DNA from: JBDHTQ01 sp039808765
GTDB lineage: Bacteria; Pseudomonadota; Alphaproteobacteria; UBA2400
Direction: 5' to 3'
Length of the DNA: 35,977 nucleotides
Assembly (NCBI GenBank): GCA_039808765.1
Contig: JBDHTQ010000012.1
Coordinates: 1-35,977 of the forward strand
Part shown: positions 23,859 through 32,459 of the stretch, piece by piece
Position numbering within the stretch: the stretch's first letter is position 1
Layout of the letters: every line of letters starts with the position of its first letter
The notes under the pieces: model-generated
What the model was told of the DNA's origin: nothing
Database searches by the model: none
Seen by the model: only the letters and a program-made list of their open reading frames with translations
Position numbers and translations under genes: made by a program

Positions 23859-25541
23859 TTATCCACCTGTCCACAACAACAGCGCCATCACCTGTACCAC
23901 GATAATTCGCAAGCACATGGTTAAAGGATAAACCGTGGCATAACCTAATGCGGGAGCCTCGGATTTTGTGCGTGACGTTGCAAAAGCAAGTGCGGGCGGA
24001 TCAGTCATAGAGCCTGCAAGAACGCCACTTAACGTAAAATAGTTGATCTTGAACAGAAGACGCCCCAAACATGCTGCCATTAATAACGGTACGAGCGTGA
24101 TGACAACACCCATGAAAAACCACACAAGCCCTTGACCGTTCAAAAGGGTATCAAAAAACTTTTCACCTGCTTTTAAGCCAACAACCGATAAAAACATAAT
24201 AATGCCCAACTCGCGCAGGGCCAGCATGGCGGCGCTTGGCATAAACCAGACATGTTTGCCCATGTGCCCCACACGTGACAGAATAATGGCAACAAGCAGC
24301 GGCCCGCCCGCTAATCCCAATTTAATGGGAGCGGGCATACCGGGGATGGGAATGGCGATTGAGCCGAGAAGAACACCCAATATCAACCCGATTAAAATTG
24401 GCAAGATCTGTGGGTGATTCAAGGTTTTACTGGAATTTCCTAAAATTGTAGCAGCGTGCTCAAGCGCAGGCGGTGGACCAACTACGGTTACGACATCGCC
24501 GAATTGTAAAGGTAATCCGGAGGTTGCTGAAAAATCAATTCCTGCGCGATTGATGCGGGTCACAACGCATTCAGTGCCCACGTTGAATGAATCGTTGCCA
24601 AAGGCTTTGCCCAGAATCTTGGTGTTGGTGACAATCATTTTTTCCATTTGAATATCTGTCGTTTGTAGTGTTAGCGCCGATTGTTCTTGCTCTCCTAGTG
24701 TATGGATTAGTCCCTGCAGCCGATCCTGTGGTCCCACAATGTGCAAAATATCGTTTGTTTGCAAACGGGTGTCAGGTGTGGGGACTATCACGTCATCATT
24801 GCGCCGTAATCTTGATACCACGACACCGGCCCATTGAAGGATCGCAATATCGCCTAAACGCGTGCCCGCAAGGCTGCTGTTCCTGATCACTAGATCAACA
24901 CCCTCAATCGTGCCGTTTTGAGCCACACGTTCAGTTTCAAAATTTTTTTCTTCGTGCGTCGTGTTGATTTTAAAAAGAACACGTAACAAAAGAATGGCGA
25001 TAATCGTGCCGATAATACCAAAAGGATAGGCAATTGCATAAGCGGTTCCCGTTAGTCCAGCTTGGGGTGAGGCGGCAGAAAGCTCAGTCAAAATCTGCTG
25101 ACCGGCAGCCAGCGACGGCGTGTTTGTGACTGCTCCCGAAAACAAGCCCAGTATCGCAGGGACAGGCATATCAAAAAGGAGAGCAAACATCATGGCAAAA
25201 GCTGCACTTAGCGTGACTGCAGTAACAGCCACGGTATTAAGGGGCAGCCCTGCTTTACGTAAAGATTGAAAAAATCCCGGTCCGACTTGAATGCCAATGG
25301 TGTAAACAAACAGCATCAGTCCAAACTCTCGGATAAATTGAGCGAGCTCACCATCAACATGTCCACCAAAATGACCGATGAGAATACCGGAAAAAAGAAC
25401 ACCACCAATTCCCAACCGTACCCCTTTGATGCTGAGCTCACCTAAAATAAGCCCGAGAGTGCCGACCATGCCGATCAGCATTACGGCTGTGCCGACGGCG
25501 CCGAAATCGCCAAAAATTGCTTGAAGAAGAGATTGCAGCAT
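23859..25541 (-). CDS. YidE/YbjL (AspT-type) putative transporter
   Basis: This 560-residue inner-membrane protein resembles the aspartate:alanine exchanger (AAEx) family. Two hydrophobic halves of several helices each flank a cytoplasmic part with two RCK_C (TrkA-C) domains ('EGVDLVIRNSSLAGTRLGDIA...' and 'KMIVTNTKILGKAFGN...'). The duplicated helix-hairpin motifs 'SGAVTNTPSLAAGQQIL' and 'AGSMTDPPALAFATS' are characteristic. The substrate cannot be told from sequence. It converges with apaG, leaving an 18-base gap. Confidence 0.9.
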   Translation of the reverse strand: MLQSLLQAIFGDFGAVGTAVMLIGMVGTLGLILGELSIKGVRLGIGGVLFSGILIGHFGGHVDGELAQFIREFGLMLFVYTIGIQVGPGFFQSLRKAGLPLNTVAVTAVTLSAAFAMMFALLFDMPVPAILGLFSGAVTNTPSLAAGQQILTELSAASPQAGLTGTAYAIAYPFGIIGTIIAILLLRVLFKINTTHEEKNFETERVAQNGTIEGVDLVIRNSSLAGTRLGDIAILQWAGVVVSRLRRNDDVIVPTPDTRLQTNDILHIVGPQDRLQGLIHTLGEQEQSALTLQTTDIQMEKMIVTNTKILGKAFGNDSFNVGTECVVTRINRAGIDFSATSGLPLQFGDVVTVVGPPPALEHAATILGNSSKTLNHPQILPILIGLILGVLLGSIAIPIPGMPAPIKLGLAGGPLLVAIILSRVGHMGKHVWFMPSAAMLALRELGIIMFLSVVGLKAGEKFFDTLLNGQGLVWFFMGVVITLVPLLMAACLGRLLFKINYFTLSGVLAGSMTDPPALAFATSRTKSEAPALGYATVYPLTMCLRIIVVQVMALLLWTGG

Positions 25542-25554
25542 GACATGCCTCCAT

Positions 25555-25589
25555 AAAAAACCCGTCCTTGTCTTATAAAGAACGGGTTT
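25555..25589 (-). terminator. Intrinsic terminator of the chemoreceptor gene
   Basis: On the minus strand AAACCCGT (25582-25589) and ACGGGTTT (25558-25565) form a stem, and the T-run continues to 25555. It lies 27 bases past the chemoreceptor stop and just before the transporter start, so it separates the two genes. Confidence 0.75.
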
Positions 25590-25615
25590 AAGTTTGCAAG
25601 TAAGTACTGTTTTTA

Positions 25616-27313
25616 TTAAGCTGTACGAACAGATTTGATGAAGTTTTCCATCTCAAGCTGAAGTCTGTTTGACTGCTGTGTCAATTGTTTAGCGGCTTCT
25701 GAAAGTTGAGAAGCAACTTGCCCCGATCTTTCTGCCTCTTCACTGACTTCTTGAATAGAAGCTGATACAATTTTTGTTCCTTGCGCAGCTTCTTGAACGT
25801 TGCGAGAGATTTCAAGTGTTGCACTGTTTTGTTCGTCAACTGCAACTGAGATGGCAGATGATATCGAATTTACTTTGTTAATTGTACCCGAAATGCGTTG
25901 GATCGCGATCACAGTTTCGTCGGCTACCACGCGAATTTCACCAATTTGCTGTGTAATTTCTTCGGTTGCTTTGGCTGTTTGTGTCGCGAGGTTTTTCACT
26001 TCATTAGCAACAACTGCGAAACCTTTCCCGGCGTCTCCGGCGCGAGCCGCTTCAATGGTGGCATTAAGGGCTAGAAGGTTTGTCTGGGTTGCAATCTCAT
26101 TGATGAGCTGCACGACAGTACCAATTTTTTGCGCGGCTTCTGCCATGGTTGTTACGGTTGTGTTTGTTGTTTGTGCTTCGCGAACAGCTTCATTGGTCGC
26201 AGCGGTTGAATCGTTGACCTGACGCGTGATCTCACGAATAGAAGCAGATAATTCTTCTGTGGCCGAAGCAACAGTAGCCACGTTGGACGATGCCTCACCG
26301 GATGATAAAGACACTGATTCCGCTTTGTCATTTGTACGTTTTGCTGCTTGAATAAGTTGTGAAGCAAATGCGCTCATCTCTTTAGCTGTTGTGCCGACAG
26401 CATTTGCGACCACACTCACGGCTGCTTCAAACCCATCGGCAAGCGCAATCATATCATTACGACGTGTGTTAGTTGACACGCGCTCATGTTCTAGTTGCTG
26501 GGTTCTAAGTTCTTCAATTTTACGGGCATTTTCCTTAAAGATGCTGAGTGTTTGCGCTAGTTTTCCTACTTCATCACGACGGTCGAGGTAGGGAACTGAA
26601 CAATCCAAATCACCATTTGCAACTGTGCTCATTGCTGCCGTAATGCCACGCAGTGCGCGTGTGAAGCCGATTATAAGTGGTAATGATGCCGCGATTACCA
26701 GCGAGCTGATCAAAACACATATCTTGATGAGGTTATTGACCTTTGCTTTGATGTCTGCTTCCAGATCGTCAATATACACGCCGGTGCCGAAAATCCATCC
26801 CCATGGTTTAAATTCCGTCACGTAGGAGAGTTTGGGCTGAGGTTTATCCATGCCGGGTTTTGGCCAAGCATAGTAGAGTTTCCCTTCGCCGTTTGCTTTG
26901 ACGATTTTAACAAATTCATTAAAGAGAAAAACGCCGTTCGGGTCAGCTGATTTTGACAGATCTTTACCTTCAAGCTCAGGCTTAAAGGGGTGCATGATCA
27001 TTTTGGGAGACATGTCATTGATCCAAATATAATCATTATGGCCATAGCGAAGCGTGCGCACCTCATTCATCACGGCGGCCTTTGCCTGATCCTCGGTCAT
27101 GGTGCCAGATCGCACAGCGTTTTCGTAGTAGCCGGCAATACCTGTGACGGTTGTCACAATATCTCTTAGTTTGCTTTCACGCGACTCTAAGAGGTAGGCG
27201 CGCGTGTCCTGTACCATAAAGAAGCAAAAAACACCCATCGATAAAACAAAGAGCACAAAAACCAGAAAAAACTTCGTTTTTATGCTGGAACGCGGATTTG
27301 TTGTTTCGTTCAT
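25616..27313 (-). CDS. Methyl-accepting chemotaxis protein with Cache sensor
   Basis: This is a 565-residue chemoreceptor. TM1 is near residues 13-33, followed by a periplasmic sCache_2-like sensor (~40-190; 'GHNDYIWINDMSPKMIMHPFKPELEGKDLS', 'GWIFGTGVYIDD'). TM2 follows ('ICVLISSLVIAASLPLIIGF'), then HAMP (~215-270). The signalling hairpin has the conserved tip 'LINEIATQTNLLALNATIEAARAGDAGKGFAVVANEV'. Such Cache sensors often bind small organic acids; the ligand here is unknown. GGGGAAG lies 4 bases before the ATG. No other chemotaxis gene is in the window. Confidence 0.95.
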   Translation of the reverse strand: MNETTNPRSSIKTKFFLVFVLFVLSMGVFCFFMVQDTRAYLLESRESKLRDIVTTVTGIAGYYENAVRSGTMTEDQAKAAVMNEVRTLRYGHNDYIWINDMSPKMIMHPFKPELEGKDLSKSADPNGVFLFNEFVKIVKANGEGKLYYAWPKPGMDKPQPKLSYVTEFKPWGWIFGTGVYIDDLEADIKAKVNNLIKICVLISSLVIAASLPLIIGFTRALRGITAAMSTVANGDLDCSVPYLDRRDEVGKLAQTLSIFKENARKIEELRTQQLEHERVSTNTRRNDMIALADGFEAAVSVVANAVGTTAKEMSAFASQLIQAAKRTNDKAESVSLSSGEASSNVATVASATEELSASIREITRQVNDSTAATNEAVREAQTTNTTVTTMAEAAQKIGTVVQLINEIATQTNLLALNATIEAARAGDAGKGFAVVANEVKNLATQTAKATEEITQQIGEIRVVADETVIAIQRISGTINKVNSISSAISVAVDEQNSATLEISRNVQEAAQGTKIVSASIQEVSEEAERSGQVASQLSEAAKQLTQQSNRLQLEMENFIKSVRTA

Positions 27314-27353
27314 TTTTCTTCCCCGTTTTAGGTGCTGAATTATTCTGCTAACT

Positions 27354-27371
27354 AACGTTTATGTAAACGTT
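27354..27371. promoter_or_regulatory. 18-bp inverted repeat upstream of the chemoreceptor
   Basis: AACGTTTA and TAAACGTT form a perfect 8-bp inverted repeat with a 2-base spacer, about 41 bases before the chemoreceptor ATG. This is the geometry of a dimeric repressor operator. I see nothing else in the 293-base gap between the chemoreceptor and pssA. Confidence 0.45.
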
Positions 27372-27606
27372 GGACATTAGCGTCGCATAAGAGTGTTGAC
27401 GCTTTATGAAAATAACGTTGCGGTAATGGCACAGATTCATATTCGGGTATGTGTTTTTGTGTAGGAATAAAGAGCACTGAATCAGGCCACAAATTCATGC
27501 CTAAAATTTTAGTGCGCGCTTACTTTTGGAGATGCGCTCGGTTTTCTATTGTTAAGGCAAATATGTCATCAAAGATGGCTTCTGCGATTCCATCCTTTTG
27601 GATAAT

Positions 27607-28410
27607 TTAATTTTCTTCCGTCGGTGCCTCAGATGATATGCGTTTATATCGCCGCCATGACACAGAAGCAAGAGGGATGCTAACGGTGTATGATGTCAGC
27701 AAAAGGGCCATACCCAACCACGGAACAGTGATAACCAGGGTGAGAACTAAAATAATGCTCATTAAGAGGAGGGGAACAAAAGCCCGGTTAATTTTGATTT
27801 TTTTGAATGAGTAGGTGTGTAGCTGGCTGATCATCAGGCCGCCAACGATAAAAAACCATGCAATCAGAACGGCATGTAAATCTCTTAACGTCCCGATGTT
27901 GTTGTCTTCGAGCCCAAGAGAGAGAACGAGGGGGAAAAGACAGAGACCTGCCCCCCCTGGCATAGGGACACCTGTAAAAAAATGTTTTGCCCACGGTACG
28001 GGGTTAGGATCGGCCAAATTGGTGTTAAAGCGAGCAAGGCGCAACGCGGCGCAACACGGGAAAATCATTACCGCAAGCCATCCTAAGGGGCCTGCATCTT
28101 GTAGCCCCCACAAATACATGACTAAAGCGGGCGCAACACCAAAAGCAACCACATCGGCAAGGCTATCGAGTTCCGCACCGAACGTGCTGGTTCCATTTAA
28201 AAGGCGGGCAATCCGACCATCCAGCGTGTCACAAAGTCCCGAGGCCGCAATTGCAAAAAGCGCGTGCTCCCACTTTCCTTGCAAACCATAGCGAATGGCA
28301 AACATAGCGGCACAAAGGCTTAAGAGGGTTACAAGATTGGGGATCAGCTGGTTGATGCGGACGTGCGGTCTTTTTTTAGCGGATTCTGTGGGTGTGGAAA
28401 CGTCATGCAT
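27607..28410 (-). CDS. pssA: CDP-diacylglycerol-serine O-phosphatidyltransferase
   Basis: This 267-residue inner-membrane enzyme makes phosphatidylserine from CDP-diacylglycerol and serine, the first step to phosphatidylethanolamine. The CDP-alcohol phosphotransferase motif is complete: 'LDGRIARLLNGTSTFGAELDSLAD' (D-G-x2-A-R-x8-G-x3-D-x3-D). Several membrane helices follow. The start lies 42 bases after psd, which makes the substrate's next enzyme, so the two form one operon. Confidence 0.95.
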   Translation of the reverse strand: MHDVSTPTESAKKRPHVRINQLIPNLVTLLSLCAAMFAIRYGLQGKWEHALFAIAASGLCDTLDGRIARLLNGTSTFGAELDSLADVVAFGVAPALVMYLWGLQDAGPLGWLAVMIFPCCAALRLARFNTNLADPNPVPWAKHFFTGVPMPGGAGLCLFPLVLSLGLEDNNIGTLRDLHAVLIAWFFIVGGLMISQLHTYSFKKIKINRAFVPLLLMSIILVLTLVITVPWLGMALLLTSYTVSIPLASVSWRRYKRISSEAPTEEN

Positions 28411-28452
28411 CAGTGGCCTGCCTTGAAGATAATTTTCAACAACGCCCTATAA

Positions 28453-29199
28453 TCAAGCGACGGGGGGCGGTGTTTGTGCTTGATCCATCAGGATGGCGGC
28501 TGGTTCATGCGTCATGCTTGGGGACACGGGCGTGTTTAAGTGAGCCAAGATTGTTTCACCGCCCACCATCGTTTGTCCCACTTTAACCTCGGGTAAAATA
28601 CCTTTCGGCAGGTATACATCAGCGCGGCTACCAAAACGAATGATGCCGAAACGTTGACCCGCACTTACAGCCTCATCGGGTTTGAGGCTACATAGAATGC
28701 GGCGTGCCACAAGCCCGGCAATTTGCACGTAGGCTATTTCACGTCCGTCGGGCAGACGCTGGCGAATGGCCATGCGTTCGTTATCTTCACTTGCTTTATC
28801 CAGCGAGGCATTGACGAACAAACCAGGGCGATAGTGCAGAGAAACAATGCTGCCGGCACACGGCACCCGGTTGACGTGTACATTGAACAGGTTGAGAAAA
28901 ATGCTAACACGTGTGAGCGGCTCTGTGCCCATACCCAATTCAACAGGTGGAGCAGCTTCTATAATGGCACAAACTTTTCCATCGGCGGGGCTGATGATCA
29001 GCCCTTCACCGGTTGGTGTTATGCGTTCGGGGTCTCTAAAAAAGTAAGCCACCCATGCGGTCATGATGAGGCCGACAAAAAAACCGCCGATATCGAGCAG
29101 CAAGGTTAACAGCACCCAAATAACTGCAGCGATAATGATAAAGGGCCACCCCGCAGGATGAATGGGGGGAAGGTCGAGCGTTTTGATAAAGTTGTTCAT
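28453..29199 (-). CDS. psd: Phosphatidylserine decarboxylase (short form)
   Basis: This 248-residue enzyme decarboxylates phosphatidylserine to phosphatidylethanolamine using a pyruvoyl group. It is the short, archaeal-like form, with N-terminal hydrophobic helices ('WPFIIIAAVIWVLLTLLLDIGGFFVGLIM'), 'ISPADGKV' and 'FLNLFNVHVNR'. Near the C-terminus is 'IIRFGSRADVYLP', where the Gly-Ser bond is the self-cleavage site. The ATG at 29199 is preferred to a TTG three codons earlier. It is followed on the same strand by pssA. Confidence 0.95.
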   Translation of the reverse strand: MNNFIKTLDLPPIHPAGWPFIIIAAVIWVLLTLLLDIGGFFVGLIMTAWVAYFFRDPERITPTGEGLIISPADGKVCAIIEAAPPVELGMGTEPLTRVSIFLNLFNVHVNRVPCAGSIVSLHYRPGLFVNASLDKASEDNERMAIRQRLPDGREIAYVQIAGLVARRILCSLKPDEAVSAGQRFGIIRFGSRADVYLPKGILPEVKVGQTMVGGETILAHLNTPVSPSMTHEPAAILMDQAQTPPPVA

Positions 29200-29279
29200 G
29201 GTTCTCAAAATAACGAAAAGAAAAAAATTCTCAAGTTCTTCCTGCTATCATGCTAAGAAATATGAAGTGAGGAAAACGA

Positions 29280-29894
29280 ATGGACCTAAAAACTGTCTGT
29301 GTTTACAGTGGCGCCTTTTCAAGTGCGCGTCAGATTTATAAAGATGCAGCCTCTGAAATGGGGAAAAGGATCGGTGAAGCCGGCCTGAATATGGTTTATG
29401 GCGGCGGAAATGTGGGCTTAGTGGGGTTGGTTGCCGATGGCGCGATTACAGCAGGGGCAAAGGTTACCGGGATTATTCCCACCTTCATCACCAGCCGTGA
29501 GCCACAGCATCATGGCATTACTGAGCTAATAGAAGTAAGTGACATGCATACGCGTAAGCGTTTTATGGCCGATCGAGCTGAAGCATTTATTATTTTACCG
29601 GGTGGTTTTGGGACGCTGGATGAATTTGCAGAAATTATGACGTGGCGGCAACTGGGTTTGCACAATAAACCGATTGTGGTTGTTAATGTTAGTGGGTACT
29701 GGGAAAACTTGCGTCAGCAAATTCTTCATATGCAAAGCGAAGGATTTATCAAAGCGGCACACTATAATCTGATTTCGTTTGTTGATCGGGTCGATCAGGT
29801 TATTCCTGCTCTGTATCGTCTGATTGAAGAAATTAAGGCACACCCTGCGCAGGGGCCACAGCCCGCGCACGATGATCTTTTGCCGCCAACCTAG
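29280..29894 (+). CDS. LOG-family nucleoside 5'-monophosphate phosphoribohydrolase
   Basis: This 204-residue protein belongs to the LOG (TIGR00730) family, which releases the base from cytokinin-type or other nucleoside 5'-monophosphates. The key motifs are present: 'VYGGGNVGLVGLVADGA' and the catalytic 'PGGFGTLDEFAEIMTWRQLG'. In bacteria it may act on ordinary nucleotides rather than in hormone synthesis. GAGG lies 7 bases before the ATG. It is divergent from psd and convergent with the Mur ligase gene. Confidence 0.93.
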   Translation: MDLKTVCVYSGAFSSARQIYKDAASEMGKRIGEAGLNMVYGGGNVGLVGLVADGAITAGAKVTGIIPTFITSREPQHHGITELIEVSDMHTRKRFMADRAEAFIILPGGFGTLDEFAEIMTWRQLGLHNKPIVVVNVSGYWENLRQQILHMQSEGFIKAAHYNLISFVDRVDQVIPALYRLIEEIKAHPAQGPQPAHDDLLPPT

Positions 29895-29915
29895 CTAACC
29901 TAAGGGTGGATGACG

Positions 29916-31319
29916 CTATGCCTGTACCTTTTTCTCGGAAGGTGCTTGAGTGAAGTGTTCTTCGAGGCGGATAAAAAGCGCTTGTGCATACTCGCTGAGT
30001 GTGTCGTCGCGTGCACCCATGATGATAATGCGATCGCCGGGACGCACGATGGAAAGTATTTTGGGAATACAGTCTTCACGGGTGGCGAAAACCTGCGCAT
30101 TACGTCCTTTTGCGCGCACATCATCAACAATATGCTGTGATGAAACTGAACGATCTACCGTTCCGCCTGCATAAAAGGGTTCAGACATGAGCAATACATC
30201 ATCATCGTGAAGGCTTAGGCACAAACTCTCGACGAATTCTTTGCGAAAATTACGCAAAGGCCCAAAACCAGACGGTTGAAAAACTGCAATCACCCGCCCT
30301 TCAAATTGGTTCAGTGCCATAATGCTGGCTGCCAGCTTGTCGGGATTATGGGCATAGTCATCAATCACCGTTACATTATGGGTTGCTCCCACCAATTCCA
30401 TTCGTCGTTTGACGCCTAAAAATTGTTGTAAAAATTTGCTGCTCACATCGGGAGAAATACCGTAAAGCGCGAGTGCGGCCATCGCGCATAAGGTATTGGC
30501 AATATTATGATTTCCGGGTAGCTGGATGGTTATTTGGAGGTGGCGAAGCCTGAAGGTGCTTTGCATGGGTGAAAGAGAGATGTCTTGTGCGTAGAAATCG
30601 GCATCAGGATTGTTGAGAGAAAACGTTGCTTTTTTACCTTTATACGCTTGAATGAGTTTGGCGCTGTTGGGGTCATCAAGATTAAAAACGGCTTGTGGTG
30701 CTTTATCAACAAAGGCGCCAAAAAGTGTTTGAAGCTCAGGCACAGAGGCGTGATCACTCCCGATGTTGGTTAGTATCGCAATCGACGGCGTGAAAAGCGC
30801 GATGGAGCGATCACTTTCATCGACTTCGGCAACGAAGGGTCCTTGTGCGCCATAAATGGCTGAGCAAAGAGGGTTTAGTTTTTCGTAGTTACGAAAAACA
30901 GCACCGTTCATCACGGTTGGATCGTAACCAGCCTCTTTTAAAACGTATCCGATCATGCCTGTAACTGTCGATTTTCCACTGGTTCCAGCGATGCCCAACG
31001 ATTGGGGGGCCGTATTAAAGAGTGACGAGAGCAACTGGGCGCGGGTTACAATCGGGCATCCCAGACGGCGGGCTGCTTGCACATCGGGAACAGTTTCCTC
31101 CACAGCGGTTGAAACAACCAGTGTGTCCCCTTCATGTAGGCACGTGCCATCTTGCGGGTAGAGCGGGATGCCCATTTTTTGAATAAGGGCGAACTTTTCA
31201 GGACTACGGCCTTGGTCAAACGAACGATCCGTCGCGCCTAATGTGGCTCCGGTGTGGTTTAAAATGAGACCCAAGGGAAGCATGCCGCTCCCGCCGATTC
31301 CGCAAAAAACATAACGCAT
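29916..31319 (-). CDS. Mur ligase family protein, MurC-like
   Basis: This is a 467-residue ATP-dependent ligase. It has the N-terminal Rossmann 'FCGIGGSGMLPLGLIL', the P-loop 'GTSGKSTVTGMIGYVL' and 'EVDESDRSI' with 'LTNIGSDHASV'. Also visible are the Mur 'YAHNPDKLAASI' and 'FQPSGFGPLRNF'. It resembles UDP-N-acetylmuramate:L-alanine ligase but belongs to a distinct alphaproteobacterial group that I know as a paralogue of MurC. It stands alone, away from any cell-wall (dcw) cluster, so recycling or modification of peptidoglycan precursors is as likely as the main MurC step. The ATG at 31319 has GAGGT 5 bases upstream; a longer frame reaches 31346. Confidence 0.88.
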   Translation of the reverse strand: MRYVFCGIGGSGMLPLGLILNHTGATLGATDRSFDQGRSPEKFALIQKMGIPLYPQDGTCLHEGDTLVVSTAVEETVPDVQAARRLGCPIVTRAQLLSSLFNTAPQSLGIAGTSGKSTVTGMIGYVLKEAGYDPTVMNGAVFRNYEKLNPLCSAIYGAQGPFVAEVDESDRSIALFTPSIAILTNIGSDHASVPELQTLFGAFVDKAPQAVFNLDDPNSAKLIQAYKGKKATFSLNNPDADFYAQDISLSPMQSTFRLRHLQITIQLPGNHNIANTLCAMAALALYGISPDVSSKFLQQFLGVKRRMELVGATHNVTVIDDYAHNPDKLAASIMALNQFEGRVIAVFQPSGFGPLRNFRKEFVESLCLSLHDDDVLLMSEPFYAGGTVDRSVSSQHIVDDVRAKGRNAQVFATREDCIPKILSIVRPGDRIIIMGARDDTLSEYAQALFIRLEEHFTQAPSEKKVQA

Positions 31320-31450
31320 TTTTACCTCTGAAGTCGTTCGGCTCAAAAAAACACATTAAAATCATGACCAAAGCTGATTATGCATACTTTGTTAATCTTT
31401 AGGCGTCAAAGATATAAACAGTGAAGATAATCAATCAGTGAAGATAAATC

Positions 31451-32326
31451 ATGCATAAAGCTTTTACGGACTTGCCGCAACGAGAACTTGCACGGTTGGT
31501 CGATCTTTTGGTTCGAGATAGCTGCGACCATGCTGTTTTTGAAATTGACACAGGAGGCACAATCCTGCGTGTCTCTGAATCATTTTATCGCTTATTTAAT
31601 ACTGATAGTTCGCATGTAATCGGGCGTTCGCTGACAGATTTTTACCCAACGGGGTATCAAAGTCCCGAACGTATGACCACACTGATCGCTGATGCTGTCG
31701 CTGCGGGTATCGCACGCGAGGAAGATAGTTATCAGCGCTCCAATGGACAGGTTTTTTACGGAAAAACCACAATTTTCGCGATTGAAAAAACACATCCACC
31801 GCAATTTGTGGTGACAGTCAGGGATATGACGCTCTTGGTGGCCTCGCAAGAGCAACTCCATATCATGATGACCATTGATGACGTGACGCAGTTGAACAAT
31901 CGCCAACATCTTTTTGAGCTTGGGCGGGTGGAGTATCGCCGTTGGGCGCGATATGGTGCGCCGATGAGTCTCGTGCTTTTGGAAATTAATCATGACAACC
32001 CCAGCGAAGCGATGTTGCGCGACATGGCTGATATTTTGCGTCAGTGTTTGCGTGAAGTCGATATTGCCGCCCGGATTTACAAGGGTATTTTCTGTATTTT
32101 GATGTTTAACACGCCGCTTGAGGGGGCTTGTATTGTCGCTGAACGGATTCGCAACGCGGTAAACATGACGGCCTTACAGCAGGCGCACCAGACAAAAATG
32201 TTTTTAAATCAAGTGGTTTTAACCGCTGATGCCAATGTGGGCGATTTTGACGGCCTGTATCATAAAGGCTTCAGTGTACTGCAAGACCTTAATCGCCAAG
32301 GCAATGATCATTTATTGGTGCTGTAA
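31451..32326 (+). CDS. PAS protein with degenerate GGDEF domain
   Basis: This is a 291-residue cytoplasmic sensor-type protein. Residues ~25-130 form a PAS domain ('AVFEIDTGGTILRVSESFYRLFN', 'GRSLTDFYP', 'VVTVRDMT'). The rest aligns with diguanylate cyclases from 'DDVTQLNNRQHLFELGRVEYRRWARYGAPMSLVLLEIN' onward. The GGDEF signature is replaced by Y-K-G-I-F ('AARIYKGIFCILMFNT'). It should therefore not make cyclic-di-GMP, and it more likely acts as a receptor or protein-binding module. It lies upstream of ftsK on the same strand; any link to division or motility is speculation. Confidence 0.85.
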   Translation: MHKAFTDLPQRELARLVDLLVRDSCDHAVFEIDTGGTILRVSESFYRLFNTDSSHVIGRSLTDFYPTGYQSPERMTTLIADAVAAGIAREEDSYQRSNGQVFYGKTTIFAIEKTHPPQFVVTVRDMTLLVASQEQLHIMMTIDDVTQLNNRQHLFELGRVEYRRWARYGAPMSLVLLEINHDNPSEAMLRDMADILRQCLREVDIAARIYKGIFCILMFNTPLEGACIVAERIRNAVNMTALQQAHQTKMFLNQVVLTADANVGDFDGLYHKGFSVLQDLNRQGNDHLLVL

Positions 32327-32459
32327 ATACAACAATTTAAAAGTTGCATTTTTTTCGTAATCTGTCATGAAGATTCCGGCTTTGTTCTGGTTGAGAAAAA
32401 GCGCCAAGTAAGACATTTCTTTTTTGACCCCTTGCCCGCAAGCGTTTAAAGTCGCCCGC

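Noticed and set aside
23855..23880. TTATCCACC next to GTCCACA, resembling DnaA boxes near rpmH-rnpA.
   Set aside because: Only one near-match, inside the coding end of the transporter gene, with no AT-rich unwinding region or further boxes, and dnaA is absent.
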